Below, piece by piece: positions 24,170-33,361 of a stretch of 60,885 bases of DNA. The translations under genes were made by a program, and so were the position numbers. The notes beneath the pieces are model-generated. The model was not told the origin of the DNA. It saw nothing but the letters and a program-made list of their open reading frames with translations, and ran no database searches. Within the stretch, counting starts at the first letter, position 1. Each line of letters starts with the position of its first letter. The DNA lies in NCBI RefSeq assembly GCF_030160715.1, contig NZ_BSOW01000045.1, positions 1 to 60,885 on the forward strand, written 5' to 3'. Origin of the DNA: Bradyrhizobium iriomotense (lineage in GTDB: Bacteria > Pseudomonadota > Alphaproteobacteria > Rhizobiales > Xanthobacteraceae).

Positions 24170-25930
24170 GTGACCGAGGAGCAGGTTCAAAGGCGACTGG
24201 CGGCAATCTTGGCCGCCGACGTGGTCGGCTACTCCGCGCTCATGCAACGCGCCGAGGAAGCCACCTACGTCGAGTTCGAGCGGCTCAAGCGTGAATTGAT
24301 CGAGCCGAGCCTCTCCCGCCACAAAGGGCGACTAATCAAGACAACGGGGGATGGCGCGCTCGCCGAGTTCGCGAGCCCCCTTGCCGCCGTGAGATGCGCG
24401 GTTGATATCCAGGATCATCTCGCCTCCAGCAGCAGTCCCTTCAAGTTGCGCATCGGGCTCAACCTTGGTGACGTCATCGTTGGGCCGGACGGTGAACTCT
24501 ACGGCGACGGCATCAACATTGCCGTCCGGCTGGAGGGAGCTGCCGATCCAGGCGGCATCCTGATCTCTGAAAAGGTGTACAGCGAAGTCGAAGGCAAGCT
24601 CGACGTTGGCTTCGAAGGCCGCGGCGAGCAGCAGCTCAAGAACATCGCCAAGCCGGTCCGCGCCTACGCTGTCCGCGCGGGAGCGCATGGCACCGTGACC
24701 GAGAGGCTGAGTGCGGCCCCTCCACTCCCGGACAAGCCTTCTATCGCCGTGCTACCATTCCAGAATATGAGCGGCGATCCCGAGCAGGAATATTTCGCCG
24801 ACGGAATGGCGGAGGACATCATCACCGCGCTCTCCCGCTTCAAGGCGCTGTTCGTTATCGCCCGCCACTCGAGCTTCACCTACAAGGGACGAGCCGTTGA
24901 CGTAAAGCAGGTAGGGCGTGAGCTTGGGGTGCGCTACGTGCTGGAAGGGAGCGTCCGCAAGGCGGCAAACCGAGTCCGCATCACGGGACAGCTGGTCGAT
25001 ACCGCGACTGGGACACATCTTTGGGCGGACCGGTTTGATGGTGGGCTCAGCGACATCTTCGATCTGCAAGATCAGGTGACGGAAAGCGTTGTCGCGGCGA
25101 TTGCTCCAGCGGTGGAAAAAGCCGAAATCGAGCGTGCCAAGCGCAAGCCAACCGAGAGTCTTGACGCCTATACGCTCCATTTAAGGGGGTTAGCCAAGCT
25201 TTATCAGTTTAACAATCGGCAAGCCAACGACGAGGCGTTGCGCCTGTTCAACAAGGCGACTGAGCTGGACCCAGATTTTGCGTCCGCCTACGGCCGCGCC
25301 GCCTCTTGCTATGTCGATGCCAAGTCCTGTGGCTGGATTTCAGCCACAGCCAACGAGATTGCAGAAGTGTCGAGGCTCGCTCAGCGGGCGGTTGAGTTGG
25401 GCAAGGATGACGCAATTGCGATCGCCCTCAGCGGGCGGGCGTTAGCGTATGTTGCTCGCGATCTCGAGGGAGGCGCCGCCTTAACCGATCGCGCGCTGGC
25501 GCTCAATTCCAACTCGGCCGAGGCGTGGTATGGCGGAGGTTGGGTGAAAATTTGGCTCGGGGAGCCGAAACTGGCGATCGAGCGCTTTGCACGTGCCATG
25601 CGCCTAAGCCCCCTTGATCCGTGGATCACACAAATGCAGGCCGGGACTGCGCATTCACATTTCTTCCTCGGCCGCTATGACGAGGCGGCATCGTGGGCGG
25701 CGATGGCATTGCAGGACAGTTCGGATCTTCAAACTGGATTACGGATCGGCGCCGCCAGCAATGCAATGGCTGGACGGCTGGAGCAAGCTCATAAGGCGGT
25801 GGCTTGGCTGCGGCAACTAAATCCCGCTCTTCGTGTTTCCACTCTCAAACAGGTGCTAGGCCCTTATCGACGCGCCGAAGACCTCTTGCGATACGAAGAA
25901 GGATTGCGGAAGGCCGGACTGCCCGAATGA
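24170..25930 (+). CDS. class III adenylate/guanylate cyclase with TolB-like and TPR regions
   Basis: GTG at 24170 gives VTEEQVQRRLAAILAADVVG. Residues 10-175 are a CHD cyclase domain: the metal Asp in ADVVGYS and in TTGDGALAEF are both present, so catalysis is possible. Residues 190-340 are a FlgO/TolB-like domain (KPSIAVLPFQNMSGDPEQEY, FADGMAEDIITALSRFKALF, GRELGVRYVLEGSVRK). The remainder is TPR-like repeats (FNKATELDPDFASAYGRAAS, ALALNSNSAEAWYGGG). This architecture is expanded in Bradyrhizobium. It should make cAMP in response to an unknown signal. No effector gene is next to it. Confidence 0.9.
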   Translation: MTEEQVQRRLAAILAADVVGYSALMQRAEEATYVEFERLKRELIEPSLSRHKGRLIKTTGDGALAEFASPLAAVRCAVDIQDHLASSSSPFKLRIGLNLGDVIVGPDGELYGDGINIAVRLEGAADPGGILISEKVYSEVEGKLDVGFEGRGEQQLKNIAKPVRAYAVRAGAHGTVTERLSAAPPLPDKPSIAVLPFQNMSGDPEQEYFADGMAEDIITALSRFKALFVIARHSSFTYKGRAVDVKQVGRELGVRYVLEGSVRKAANRVRITGQLVDTATGTHLWADRFDGGLSDIFDLQDQVTESVVAAIAPAVEKAEIERAKRKPTESLDAYTLHLRGLAKLYQFNNRQANDEALRLFNKATELDPDFASAYGRAASCYVDAKSCGWISATANEIAEVSRLAQRAVELGKDDAIAIALSGRALAYVARDLEGGAALTDRALALNSNSAEAWYGGGWVKIWLGEPKLAIERFARAMRLSPLDPWITQMQAGTAHSHFFLGRYDEAASWAAMALQDSSDLQTGLRIGAASNAMAGRLEQAHKAVAWLRQLNPALRVSTLKQVLGPYRRAEDLLRYEEGLRKAGLPE

Positions 25931-26177
25931 CCATTGCAGCCACGGTACCCGCACGCGGCGACAAGGAGAACGCGACTTCCGCTTCTGGCCCTTTTCGGAC
26001 TCCGCTCAATCTTCAATTTGAGTCCGATTTGCAAATCAAAGCGGAAATCCGTCGACCATGGACTTGCGACCCTGAATCTCAAAAAATCGCGCACTAGTCG
26101 GAAGGCAATACGGCACTTTTAGAACCGTCGAGGAGGGGGGTGGGCGGGGGTAGGGGTTACCCACCTGCTGGAGACAA

Positions 26178-26762
26178 TCACATAGCGTCGACGACGCGTT
26201 GCACGACGCTGGTGCCGACGCCTAGGGTGCGGCCAATCTTGAGGACGCCCATGCCCTTGGCGCGTAGGCCGCGTATGCGCTTCTCGACCGAGATTGGTGT
26301 ACGCGGGCGTCCGAGGCGTGTGCCCTTTTCCCTGGCCCGCGCAAGGCCAGCGTTGACCCGCTCGCGAATGATGCCGCGTTCAAACTCAGCGAAGACGCCA
26401 AGCATCTGAAACATAGCCCGGCCGGCTGTTGTCGAGGTGTCGATTCCTTGTTGGTGTAGGAAGAGATCGACTCCTTTGTCGCGGAGCGCCTGGAGAATGG
26501 CGAGCAGATCCGTGAGCGATCTTCCCAGGCGGTCAACGGACCAGGCGGCGACCATATCGAATTCTTTCGCGTTGACCGCTTTCATCATGGCATCGAGGCC
26601 GGGACGCTTGTCGCGCCCCTTGGCACCGCTGATGCCGGCGTCCTCATAGACCTTGACGATTTGCCAGCCGGAGCGGGCGGCGACTGCCTGCAGCTCACGG
26701 CGTTGGTTCGCAGTCGTTTGGCTATCGGTACTCACCCGCAAATAGATCGCGACTTTCTTCAC
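26178..26762 (-). CDS. small serine recombinase (resolvase/invertase)
   Basis: From GTG 26762 (AGGGG six bases upstream): MKKVAIYLRVSTDSQTTANQ with the nucleophile Ser in RVST, then GISGAKGRDKRPGLDAMMKA, AWSVDRLGRSLTDLL with the conserved Asp-Arg-xx-Arg, the long E helix (FAEFERGIIRERVNAGLARA) and a C-terminal helix-turn-helix (AKGMGVLKIGRTLGVGTSVV). All parts are present, 194 aa, the normal length. It could resolve or invert DNA at nearby sites; a 36-bp palindrome lies 42 bases upstream. No Tn3-type transposase is in the window. Confidence 0.92.
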   Translation of the reverse strand: MKKVAIYLRVSTDSQTTANQRRELQAVAARSGWQIVKVYEDAGISGAKGRDKRPGLDAMMKAVNAKEFDMVAAWSVDRLGRSLTDLLAILQALRDKGVDLFLHQQGIDTSTTAGRAMFQMLGVFAEFERGIIRERVNAGLARAREKGTRLGRPRTPISVEKRIRGLRAKGMGVLKIGRTLGVGTSVVQRVVDAM

Positions 26763-27258
26763 GGCTGACCCCTGGCGCGCTTCGTGCTCCTCCACCATAG
26801 GTGAACTGCATACGGAAAACAAATGGTTTGCGTATGCAGTAGGTGCGCGAAAATTGTCTAGTGATCGCAATACTTGGCGGCGCTGATTCGAAGCAGGGTT
26901 TTCCGTATGGGGCTGCATAACGTGTCCTCGCATGTCGGGCTTTGTAGAGTTCGAAAAGAATTTTTCGCCCAGACAACAGGCGCAAGCTTTTGAACTAGGT
27001 GGCTTTTCTCCCGCGCGTGTGTAGAGAATTGAGAGAAAAAATGATAACGATATCAATAGCTTATTGACTTATCCGGGATTCGGCGCATTTTTTTGAGCGC
27101 GGGCCGAAAACCCGAAGTAGCACGCGTATTCAAATTCAAAGTCCCGGTGGCAGCGACATGTCCAAGACGAAAGTCCAAAGGCGCTGCGGACCGTGTGCAG
27201 GTCTTTTCGCACCGGGACCGTTCACCTCATCCCCGCCCGAAAGCGGAAAGGCACAGCC
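26763..27258. other. long leader region of the serine recombinase
   Basis: AT-richer than its surroundings. It holds the palindrome at 26805-26840 and a third, degenerate half-site GTTTTCCGTATGGGGCTGCA near 26898. No gene is supported. Confidence 0.55.
26805..26840. promoter_or_regulatory. palindrome upstream of the serine recombinase (res- or operator-like)
   Basis: ACTGCATACG at 26805 and CGTATGCAGT at 26831 are perfect complements; within them AAAC and GTTT also pair. The size and place match a resolvase dimer site that doubles as the operator of its own gene. Confidence 0.5.
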
Positions 27259-27528
27259 ATGACCAACATCATTCCGTTCGTCCCCAGAATTGTGAAAAGA
27301 GCAGAGGAAGAAATGCCTCAAGTTGAGAAGATCGACTGGTCGACGTTCCCGCCAACTTTCAGCGTTTCCCAGGTCGAGCCCGGAGGCTTTGCGGAGATAG
27401 AGGGCCTGGTGCCGATGGAAATTGCGCGTTTGATGCTTGAGGGGCTCGAGGCGTACAAGGCAAAGCGGACGCCGGCAGCGAAGACGAAGGCGAAGAGCTC
27501 CGCTGGAAAAAAGAGGCGGAATAGCTGA
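27259..27528 (+). CDS. small hypothetical protein, 89 aa
   Basis: MTNIIPFVPRIVKRAEEEMP then STFPPTFSVSQVEPGGFAEI and LMLEGLEAYKAKRTPAAKTK. GAAAGG precedes the ATG. It has an acidic/hydrophobic body and a Lys-rich tail. No family recognised. A two-helix membrane protein gene follows 65 bases later. Confidence 0.5.
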   Translation: MTNIIPFVPRIVKRAEEEMPQVEKIDWSTFPPTFSVSQVEPGGFAEIEGLVPMEIARLMLEGLEAYKAKRTPAAKTKAKSSAGKKRRNS

Positions 27529-27593
27529 ACGTGCGCGACACGGACCCGCGCCACTCCGGCGCGGGATTCGCGTCCCGCCCGCGGAGGACATAA

Positions 27594-27764
27594 ATGAAAC
27601 TTGCCGCCGTTTTGGCTGCGCTTGGCATCACGATGTTGATCTACAACGTGCCGCATCTCTGGCGAGACGACGGCTCCGCTAGTGGATACGGCCATGGCGT
27701 GTTCTTTGGCATCTTGTTGGTGTTCGGCGCGGTTTGGCGTGTGTTTGGTCAACGCGCTGAATAG
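27594..27764 (+). CDS. two-helix membrane protein, 56 aa
   Basis: MKLAAVLAALGITMLIYNVP then HLWRDDGSASGYGHGVFFGI and LLVFGAVWRVFGQRAE. Two hydrophobic segments with a polar loop; GGAGG lies eight bases upstream of the ATG, so translation is likely. Function unknown. Confidence 0.55.
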   Translation: MKLAAVLAALGITMLIYNVPHLWRDDGSASGYGHGVFFGILLVFGAVWRVFGQRAE

Positions 27765-27785
27765 ATCGCCATCTGGCCGGTTTCC

Positions 27786-28289
27786 TTAATCGGGCAAGGC
27801 CGCCTTTATCCGCTCGCCCAGCTCCGTAAGCCGAAAGAGGTGCAACGGCTCCGGCTCGGCGCCGGCGTTAATGCGCCAGGGGTTTAGAATCCCTTGGTAC
27901 GCCGGATTGCGAACCTTCTCGACCCATCGGCGACGCAGCAAAACTTGATGCACCTTGCTGCGTGCGCTCGTGCCGACGCCGGCCATGCGGGCGATATCCC
28001 CCTGGCCGTACCATTCGCCCGGCCGCATCACCCGTAGCATGCGTTCGGCGATCGATTGACCGGGCAGGGCACGCCACACGTAACGCGCTCGAGTTGCAGC
28101 CTGGATGCGTTCCGCCGCCGCCAGCTGCTTCACTGCCTTTATGCGCCGCTTGGCTGCGACTGAAGCCTCGATGTCGCACAGCAGACGCTTGTCGCCTTTT
28201 TTGGTGAAGCGCCAACTGTGGTCGTGTTCGTGCGCCAAGCGGGCAACGGCCTCCCAAATCGTGGTTGGGTCGAAAGTGAACGCGGGCAA
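27786..28289 (-). CDS. hypothetical protein with winged-helix features, 167 aa
   Basis: The N-terminal half is basic and helical (KRRIKAVKQLAAAERIQAAT). The second half, MRPGEWYGQGDIARMAGVGT then SARSKVHQVLLRRRWVEKVR and FRLTELGERIKAAL, has the arrangement of a winged helix: a helix-turn-helix (DIARMAGVGTSARSKVHQVL) and a wing (WVEKVRNPAYQ). It may regulate the operon to its right or the recombinase. Start TTG at 28289 is tentative. Confidence 0.55.
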   Translation of the reverse strand: MPAFTFDPTTIWEAVARLAHEHDHSWRFTKKGDKRLLCDIEASVAAKRRIKAVKQLAAAERIQAATRARYVWRALPGQSIAERMLRVMRPGEWYGQGDIARMAGVGTSARSKVHQVLLRRRWVEKVRNPAYQGILNPWRINAGAEPEPLHLFRLTELGERIKAALPD

Positions 28290-28672
28290 TCTAGGAAATC
28301 CTTTTGGCGCAGTTCTGGTTCAAAGCAATCGGCACTGAGCGGCTGACATCTGCCATTTTGGCCAATGCTGGCGGAGGGGATAGCCTGTTCGTTCTCTGGC
28401 AAAAGGCGACTAATTCACCGTGACCCATCGGGACGCGCCGCCGCGGCCGCTGACAGGCCGCAGCCACGGGCGCTCCGCTGTTGAGGGCTGCTTTATTTGA
28501 AACAAGCACTGCAGGCCGTATTTTCGCGAGCAGGCAAGATTTGTCACCATTGTCACTTGAGGATTTTCCAGTGGTAGGAGGAGAGGAGAAGCCAGGGGGA
28601 TATATTTATGTGTGTTTGTGTCCTGTCTTCGCGCGCGCAAGTGACAATGGTGACGAATCTAACCCCCTGGCT
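28290..28672. other. non-coding region downstream of the primase gene
   Basis: Contains a long inverted repeat (28537-28660) and a second, interleaved one (AAGCCAGGGGG at 28590, CCCCCTGGCTT at 28663). See the separate entry. No gene is supported. Confidence 0.55.
28537..28660. repeat. 23-bp inverted repeat (one mismatch), origin-like
   Basis: The left arm 28537-28559 contains TTGTCACCATTGTCACTTG; the right arm 28638-28660 is its complement except for one base. Each arm holds two GTGAC words. The space between is 78 bases, partly AT-rich (GGATATATTTATGTGTG). It starts 13 bases past the stop of the primase gene. Confidence 0.6.
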
Positions 28673-31600
28673 TTAATCCGCCGGCGCTGACCGACGCGCT
28701 TCCGCCTCCCGCTGTATCGTTTCCCGAACATTGCCCCGACGCGATCGCTCCAATTCTGCAGTATCTGCAAACCGGCCATCGTGTACCGCGGGGTTGATTG
28801 CCCATTCATCGTCGACACCTTTTCGCTCTTTGATCGGCCGGACCCAGTCGTACATTTCCAGGACGCGCATCGTCGTTGCGATTTGGCTCCGTTGCTCCTG
28901 TGCGCGCAGCGCGGGATAGCTCCGGTAGATGTCCCGGGTCTTAATCGTCTTCAGCCCGCGCGACAGGACAAAGCCGGCGATCCAGAGCGCATGCTCGTCC
29001 ACTTCGGAGGTGCCAAGCTCTTTCAAGTAGAACGTCCGCGCATGCGGATAGACGAACTCGGTCAGGTATCGGCGCGCGCGCGCCGCGGTCCCCAAGCTGA
29101 TGAATTCGGCAGGGCCGCCGCCGATATCGGCGCTCAGGTCCGAAGCGTACCACTCGATGAAATGAAAAATCAGAGATAGCCGGCCGAATTCGTTGGGCAT
29201 CTTGTCCAGCCACTGGCGCAGCATCGGCGAACCGTCGGGGCGCGCGATCTCCCTGGCTTTGAAAGCTTCGATGGAGTGCAGCTCGGCATCCGCCTCAGGG
29301 GAGAACCGGTACAAGACGTCCTTCTCGGACTCGGCAATGCCGGCGGCCGTGGTCGCTAGGCGTTCCGCGGTTGCAGCGTCCGGCGGGATGTCGAGGCCAT
29401 TCCCGTTCCGCTGGATGATGACGGGCGCGAAGCGCTGCAGCAGACCGTCGTCTGACATGCCGAGCTTGAGCGCCCGGATCTTGTCCGGCTGGATGCCGCC
29501 GAGCACCGAGATAGCGCAATTTTCAACGCAAATGCGTTCGGACGTCTTCCGGTTGATCGTGAGTGGGCCGCCTTCCTTTGCCTGAAGCCAGAATGGCCGA
29601 TCCTTTCCGCCTTTGGCGCGGTAAGCGTCCATGCTGCCGAGCCAGCCGGCGAGTTCGTCAGCGTGGTACAGCAGCCCTTCCGGGTTTTCGGACAGCGCGA
29701 CAGCCAGTGCCTCCGTCGTCGCGTCATTGAAAAGCTTCTGTCGAAACCGCGGCTTCTCCGGACCCGGCTCGCCGGCGAATATCTGATCCGGATTTTCGGG
29801 CTTGGCTTTTGCCGCTGCTGCGCGCCGGGCTTCAGCCACCTTCCAATTGCGCTCTGCGGAGGCAAAGCTCTTCCGCCATCCGGTCTCGAGCTTTTGGACC
29901 GCAGAGACTGCGTAGCCAATGGTTGCTGACTTGTTGGAGCCAGGGGGGCCGATGATGGCCGTCCATTGAATGGGCTTTACGGTCCACTCCGTATCGTGCT
30001 GACGCATCTGCAGCCGGTTTCCAGCCGGCACAAGTGAGCCTAGGACCGTTAGCAGTGCGGCGGCTGGCGCGCCAGGTTCGACGCCGAGGCGCCGGCCGCG
30101 ATCGCGCGCAGCACTCTCTACCAGGTCAGGAAGGGCCTGAGACGGCAACGAAGCCGGCCTGGAATTCTCGACCCACAGGTCGGTCGGTTCGTTCCAGTCG
30201 GCAGGCGCGGTTGCCGAGGTTACCCCGGTCATGACGTCAAATCTCGGCGCTTTGCTTTCGTCGATCGCGCGGGCTTCGAAGCCAGGCGCGAGCGGGTGTT
30301 TGCAGCCTATGGCGTTATCCCTGTTGCGGCCTGATGACTCGACCACGACGGCCAGACGGTCGATGTCGCCGGGAGGCTCGCAGTGCGTTTCATTCCAGCC
30401 AAGCATCTTCTCGTAGACAGTCTCCTGCGTGCAGCCGAAATCGTACAGCATCGCTGCGACCTTGTTCGTTGTGTCGTCGATGTTGCCGTATTGGGCCCTC
30501 GGCGCATGGTGCCGCAGGTAGTTGTCGGCCATCGCTATAGAAATTTCGTCTTCCTCAACGATGCGCTTTCCCGCGGCGCTCGTCTTCGGCTTGGCTGTTT
30601 TGAGTTGGTCGACCAGCCACGCCGGAGCAAAGGCCGGCGGCCGCGCGTTCTCACAAACGTAGGGCCGGCATTCAATCGTGGACCCTGGCAGCAAGATGTA
30701 ACCGCCGCGGGCTTTGATATCGATGCCCTTGCCGAGCTTGTTGGTGCCACCCTTCACCGGGCCATCCGGTGCTACGTAGATGAGATGTTGGCCGCCTCCC
30801 TGAGTGCGCGTCGTCGCGGTGTCAGGGAAATCGTATCCGATATCGGTCAACGCCGCGAAGGTGACGTCGCCACTGTTGCGGTTGTCAATGTCGACAACGA
30901 TGTGGTTTTGCGTAACGCCGCCAATATTGGCGTCTGGCCATTCCTCCCACCAGGCATCTAGTTTCGCAAGATCCTGCGTTGCCTCGTTTTGCCAGTTGGC
31001 GATGAGCGGAGTTTTGGCGGCTTTTGCGGCGGCCAGGCGTTCTTCGGGCGTTGCATCGGGGCCGGGGTCGACATACCCGCGGACGGGGAATACATCGATG
31101 TGGAGCCGCGCGACCGCTTCCTTGGCCCAATCCAGCTTTGTTTTCAGTGCAGTCTCTGGCGCAGCGGCCTTTCTCAACGAGATGACGTTGCTCACTGATT
31201 TGCTTTTCGGCAATCGTACGCCGCACATGTCCATCAGCCACGAGGGTGCGGGTTCTACTTTGGCGTTGGCAGGGGCAAACGTCCACCGAATATCATCGAT
31301 CGTCGAGCCAGGGCCGACAACGAAATCGTTGCTCCCGAAAACACTAATGTGAGGCGCAAGCAAATCGATTGCTGTCTCGACGGTGGCGCCCGGCGGTAAG
31401 GCGTAGATCATGAAAGCGCCTTTGCCTTTTCGTTCGCGGGTGCAGACGCCGGCGCCGCCGAGGGTTTGCCAGTATGGGGTGGAGTGTTCAGCGAAGATGC
31501 TTTTCAGCTTGGCGATGGACTCGGGACCGCAGTCTTCATCGAAATCGATGACTAAGAGACCTTTCGTTGAAATGCCGATATTCGCATCAGGGCAAAGTTT

Positions 31601-31756
31601 CCAGCACTCCCGGATTTGTTCGGGATCTGTTGTTGCTACTTTTCGCCAGTTCGGGATCAAAGGATCCTCTGAATTCGGCTCGAGCGGGAACGCGGGAAGA
31701 CCGCCCGCTGCGATATCGAGCGCGAAATCTGCCTTGGACATCGAGGTGCCGGTCAT
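28673..31756 (-). CDS. primase-polymerase (two copies) with DUF3987 helicase-like region
   Basis: A protein of 1027 aa, last gene of a coupled operon (ATGA overlap with 31753). Residues 8-195 form one bifunctional primase-polymerase domain (FPLEPNSEDPLIPNWRKVAT, NIGISTKGLLVIDFDEDCGP). Residues 220-400 form a second (TPLIANWQNEATQDLAKLDA, NHIVVDIDNRN, TQGGGQHLIY, GGYILLPGSTIE). Both keep the acidic D-x-D core, but only the second keeps the GGGxH box. From about 480 on is a DUF3987 region with a P-loop-like GPPGSNKSATIG near residue 604. It should start DNA synthesis of a mobile element. The double primase domain is unusual. Confidence 0.8.
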   Translation of the reverse strand: MTGTSMSKADFALDIAAGGLPAFPLEPNSEDPLIPNWRKVATTDPEQIRECWKLCPDANIGISTKGLLVIDFDEDCGPESIAKLKSIFAEHSTPYWQTLGGAGVCTRERKGKGAFMIYALPPGATVETAIDLLAPHISVFGSNDFVVGPGSTIDDIRWTFAPANAKVEPAPSWLMDMCGVRLPKSKSVSNVISLRKAAAPETALKTKLDWAKEAVARLHIDVFPVRGYVDPGPDATPEERLAAAKAAKTPLIANWQNEATQDLAKLDAWWEEWPDANIGGVTQNHIVVDIDNRNSGDVTFAALTDIGYDFPDTATTRTQGGGQHLIYVAPDGPVKGGTNKLGKGIDIKARGGYILLPGSTIECRPYVCENARPPAFAPAWLVDQLKTAKPKTSAAGKRIVEEDEISIAMADNYLRHHAPRAQYGNIDDTTNKVAAMLYDFGCTQETVYEKMLGWNETHCEPPGDIDRLAVVVESSGRNRDNAIGCKHPLAPGFEARAIDESKAPRFDVMTGVTSATAPADWNEPTDLWVENSRPASLPSQALPDLVESAARDRGRRLGVEPGAPAAALLTVLGSLVPAGNRLQMRQHDTEWTVKPIQWTAIIGPPGSNKSATIGYAVSAVQKLETGWRKSFASAERNWKVAEARRAAAAKAKPENPDQIFAGEPGPEKPRFRQKLFNDATTEALAVALSENPEGLLYHADELAGWLGSMDAYRAKGGKDRPFWLQAKEGGPLTINRKTSERICVENCAISVLGGIQPDKIRALKLGMSDDGLLQRFAPVIIQRNGNGLDIPPDAATAERLATTAAGIAESEKDVLYRFSPEADAELHSIEAFKAREIARPDGSPMLRQWLDKMPNEFGRLSLIFHFIEWYASDLSADIGGGPAEFISLGTAARARRYLTEFVYPHARTFYLKELGTSEVDEHALWIAGFVLSRGLKTIKTRDIYRSYPALRAQEQRSQIATTMRVLEMYDWVRPIKERKGVDDEWAINPAVHDGRFADTAELERSRRGNVRETIQREAEARRSAPAD

Positions 31757-32262
31757 TGTTGCGCCTCCGGCCCGAAAACGCGAACTTCTGCGCCTTTGCT
31801 TTTCCACCGATTGATGTGAGCGAGCCAGCTGGCGGCATTCTCAGGCGTAGCGTTGATCGCGGTCTGAAAGCGTGAGCCCTTGTGTGCGGCGTTCACAATC
31901 CATGCGCTCACTTCCGGATGGAGGTCCGTGCCGCGTTCGCACCACAGCGCGATTTGTCTGGCGTTCTCGATAGCCCAGAACAGCGTAGGCGCGTGGAAAT
32001 CGGGTATTGCCGGGAGCGTTCCGTCGGCATCGTGAATGTCCGCGTGAATGAACACCTGGCAGACGTCGTGCGCCGCGATCGCGAGGCGCCGCGCGTTGCG
32101 GGGAAGCCCGCGGCCCGTACGCATGTCGACGTTGGCAAGCACTTTGACGCCGTCGGGTACCGCGATCGTGTGAAGGGAGGTGCCGTTCTGCGGAATCAGG
32201 ATTGCAGGCAGCAAGCTCCACGCAACGTTGTGTTGCGCGTCGTTTTCATGTATATTGGGCAC
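31753..32262 (-). CDS. hypothetical protein of the primase operon, 169 aa
   Basis: GTG at 32262 has AGGA eight bases upstream; TTG at 32268 is possible. The sequence (VPDGVKVLANVDMRTGRGLP, HDVCQVFIHADIHDADGTLP, ALWCERGTDLHPEVSAWIVN) suggests an alpha/beta protein; I know no family. The stop overlaps the primase start (ATGA), so the two are made together. Confidence 0.6.
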   Translation of the reverse strand: MPNIHENDAQHNVAWSLLPAILIPQNGTSLHTIAVPDGVKVLANVDMRTGRGLPRNARRLAIAAHDVCQVFIHADIHDADGTLPAIPDFHAPTLFWAIENARQIALWCERGTDLHPEVSAWIVNAAHKGSRFQTAINATPENAASWLAHINRWKSKGAEVRVFGPEAQQ

Positions 32263-32480
32263 TCGCAAGATCCTATAAGTCCGGTTCGGAGCTGGTCACT
32301 CCGGCCGGGCTTTTTGCTTTAGAGCAAAGAGCACGCGGCAACCCGGTAGCTGATGGTCCGATAATCGACGACGTAGTCGAGGTGGGCGCGGTTGCGGACC
32401 GCCGCGGCGCGAAGGCCGCTACAGCAACGTGCGATCGCGTAGATCGCACTGGCATCGAGAAGGACTCGTGCGCGATCCGC
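32263..32480 (-). other. gap inside the primase operon
   Basis: 218 bases between two operon genes. A minus-strand frame (LLDASAIYAIARCCSGLRAA then HLDYVVDYRTISYRVAA) continues past the stop of 32481 but has no ordinary start codon. It may hold a small coupled peptide or a remnant. Confidence 0.35.
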
Positions 32481-32870
32481 CTATGCGTTCGCCCCATCCT
32501 CCACGTAATTCGGCGACACAAGTTCGAACGGACCTTTGGGACCGTGAAACTGAATGCGGTCTTCCCAGCCGGAAGGCTCACTGGCCAGTAAGCGCACCGT
32601 CCAGCGGCATCCGCCCCGCTCCGAAATGGTCATCTTGTCGAGAAGAGTTTCCCAGTAGTCCAAGTTCTTGTTGCAGCAATCGACGATCCCGAAGATGCGA
32701 TCGGCGTTGTTGAACACGAACGCGAGCGCCGCCGGCGCGAAATCGCGGATGGAATGATTCAGTGCGTTGATCTCGATCTCGATGATGTCCGCCGACAATA
32801 GCGCCGCTTGCGAGCGTTCCGAGATGAGTGTGCCAGGAAGGAGCGCGAACTTGGCGAAGACTGCGCTCAT
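32481..32870 (-). CDS. hypothetical protein of the primase operon, 129 aa
   Basis: MSAVFAKFALLPGTLISERS then ADIIEIEINALNHSIRDFAP and FVFNNADRIFGIVDCCNKNL. The ATG overlaps the stop of the previous gene (CGATGA). Mixed alpha/beta, 129 aa, no family recognised. Its place between a regulator and a primase suggests a replication accessory role, but that is inference. Confidence 0.6.
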   Translation of the reverse strand: MSAVFAKFALLPGTLISERSQAALLSADIIEIEINALNHSIRDFAPAALAFVFNNADRIFGIVDCCNKNLDYWETLLDKMTISERGGCRWTVRLLASEPSGWEDRIQFHGPKGPFELVSPNYVEDGANA

Positions 32871-33361
32871 CGTTTGCGGCCCCTTTTAAAGCTGCGCGCA
32901 ACGGCGATGCCGCGATTTGGCGGGTTCGGCCGCGTCCGGCTTAGATACTGACCAAGCTCGGCCGGATCGTCGACGATGAGGGTGACGTGGAACCGGTGAT
33001 CGGTACCCTCGGGGGTCTGCTCGAGGATTTGAAGCAGGACATCGGCGAGGTCAGCCTCCGTGTTCTCCGAATTCTCGGGAACTATTCCAGGGGCGATGAA
33101 TGTCGCTTTGCGGACCGCCCACGACAGAGTCGTCCGCGGCAAATCATAAATGGAGCTGGGCCGAGAAACTCCTTCCGGGACCGGCGCATCGCCACACGCG
33201 TACAAGAAAATGCGTGCGCGGGGGGCGGTCTCAAACGTGCGCTGTTCGTCGTCGGTGCATTCGCGCGCGAACGGGAGCACCAAGAGGCAAGCGGTGCCAT
33301 CTTCCAGGAAGGTGATCCGGTTGGCCGGCTTCTCCGGCAGGAGGACCGATCGAAGGGTCAT
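32867..33361 (-). CDS. hypothetical protein of the primase operon, 164 aa
   Basis: MTLRSVLLPEKPANRITFLE then RARIFLYACGDAPVPEGVSR, DLADVLLQILEQTPEGTDHR and a basic end (GIAVARSFKRGRKR). ATGA overlap with the gene before and CGATGA with the gene after. No family recognised; the basic tail may contact DNA. Confidence 0.6.
   Translation of the reverse strand: MTLRSVLLPEKPANRITFLEDGTACLLVLPFARECTDDEQRTFETAPRARIFLYACGDAPVPEGVSRPSSIYDLPRTTLSWAVRKATFIAPGIVPENSENTEADLADVLLQILEQTPEGTDHRFHVTLIVDDPAELGQYLSRTRPNPPNRGIAVARSFKRGRKR

Noticed and set aside
23684..24322. N-terminal extension of the chloroperoxidase frame by 213 codons
   Set aside because: The strong ribosome site and family start are at 23683; the extension has no homologous features and overlaps the start of the cyclase gene.
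27060..27258. Tn3-type transposon end next to the serine recombinase
   Set aside because: No Tn3-like terminal repeat and no transposase fragment was found in the neighbourhood.
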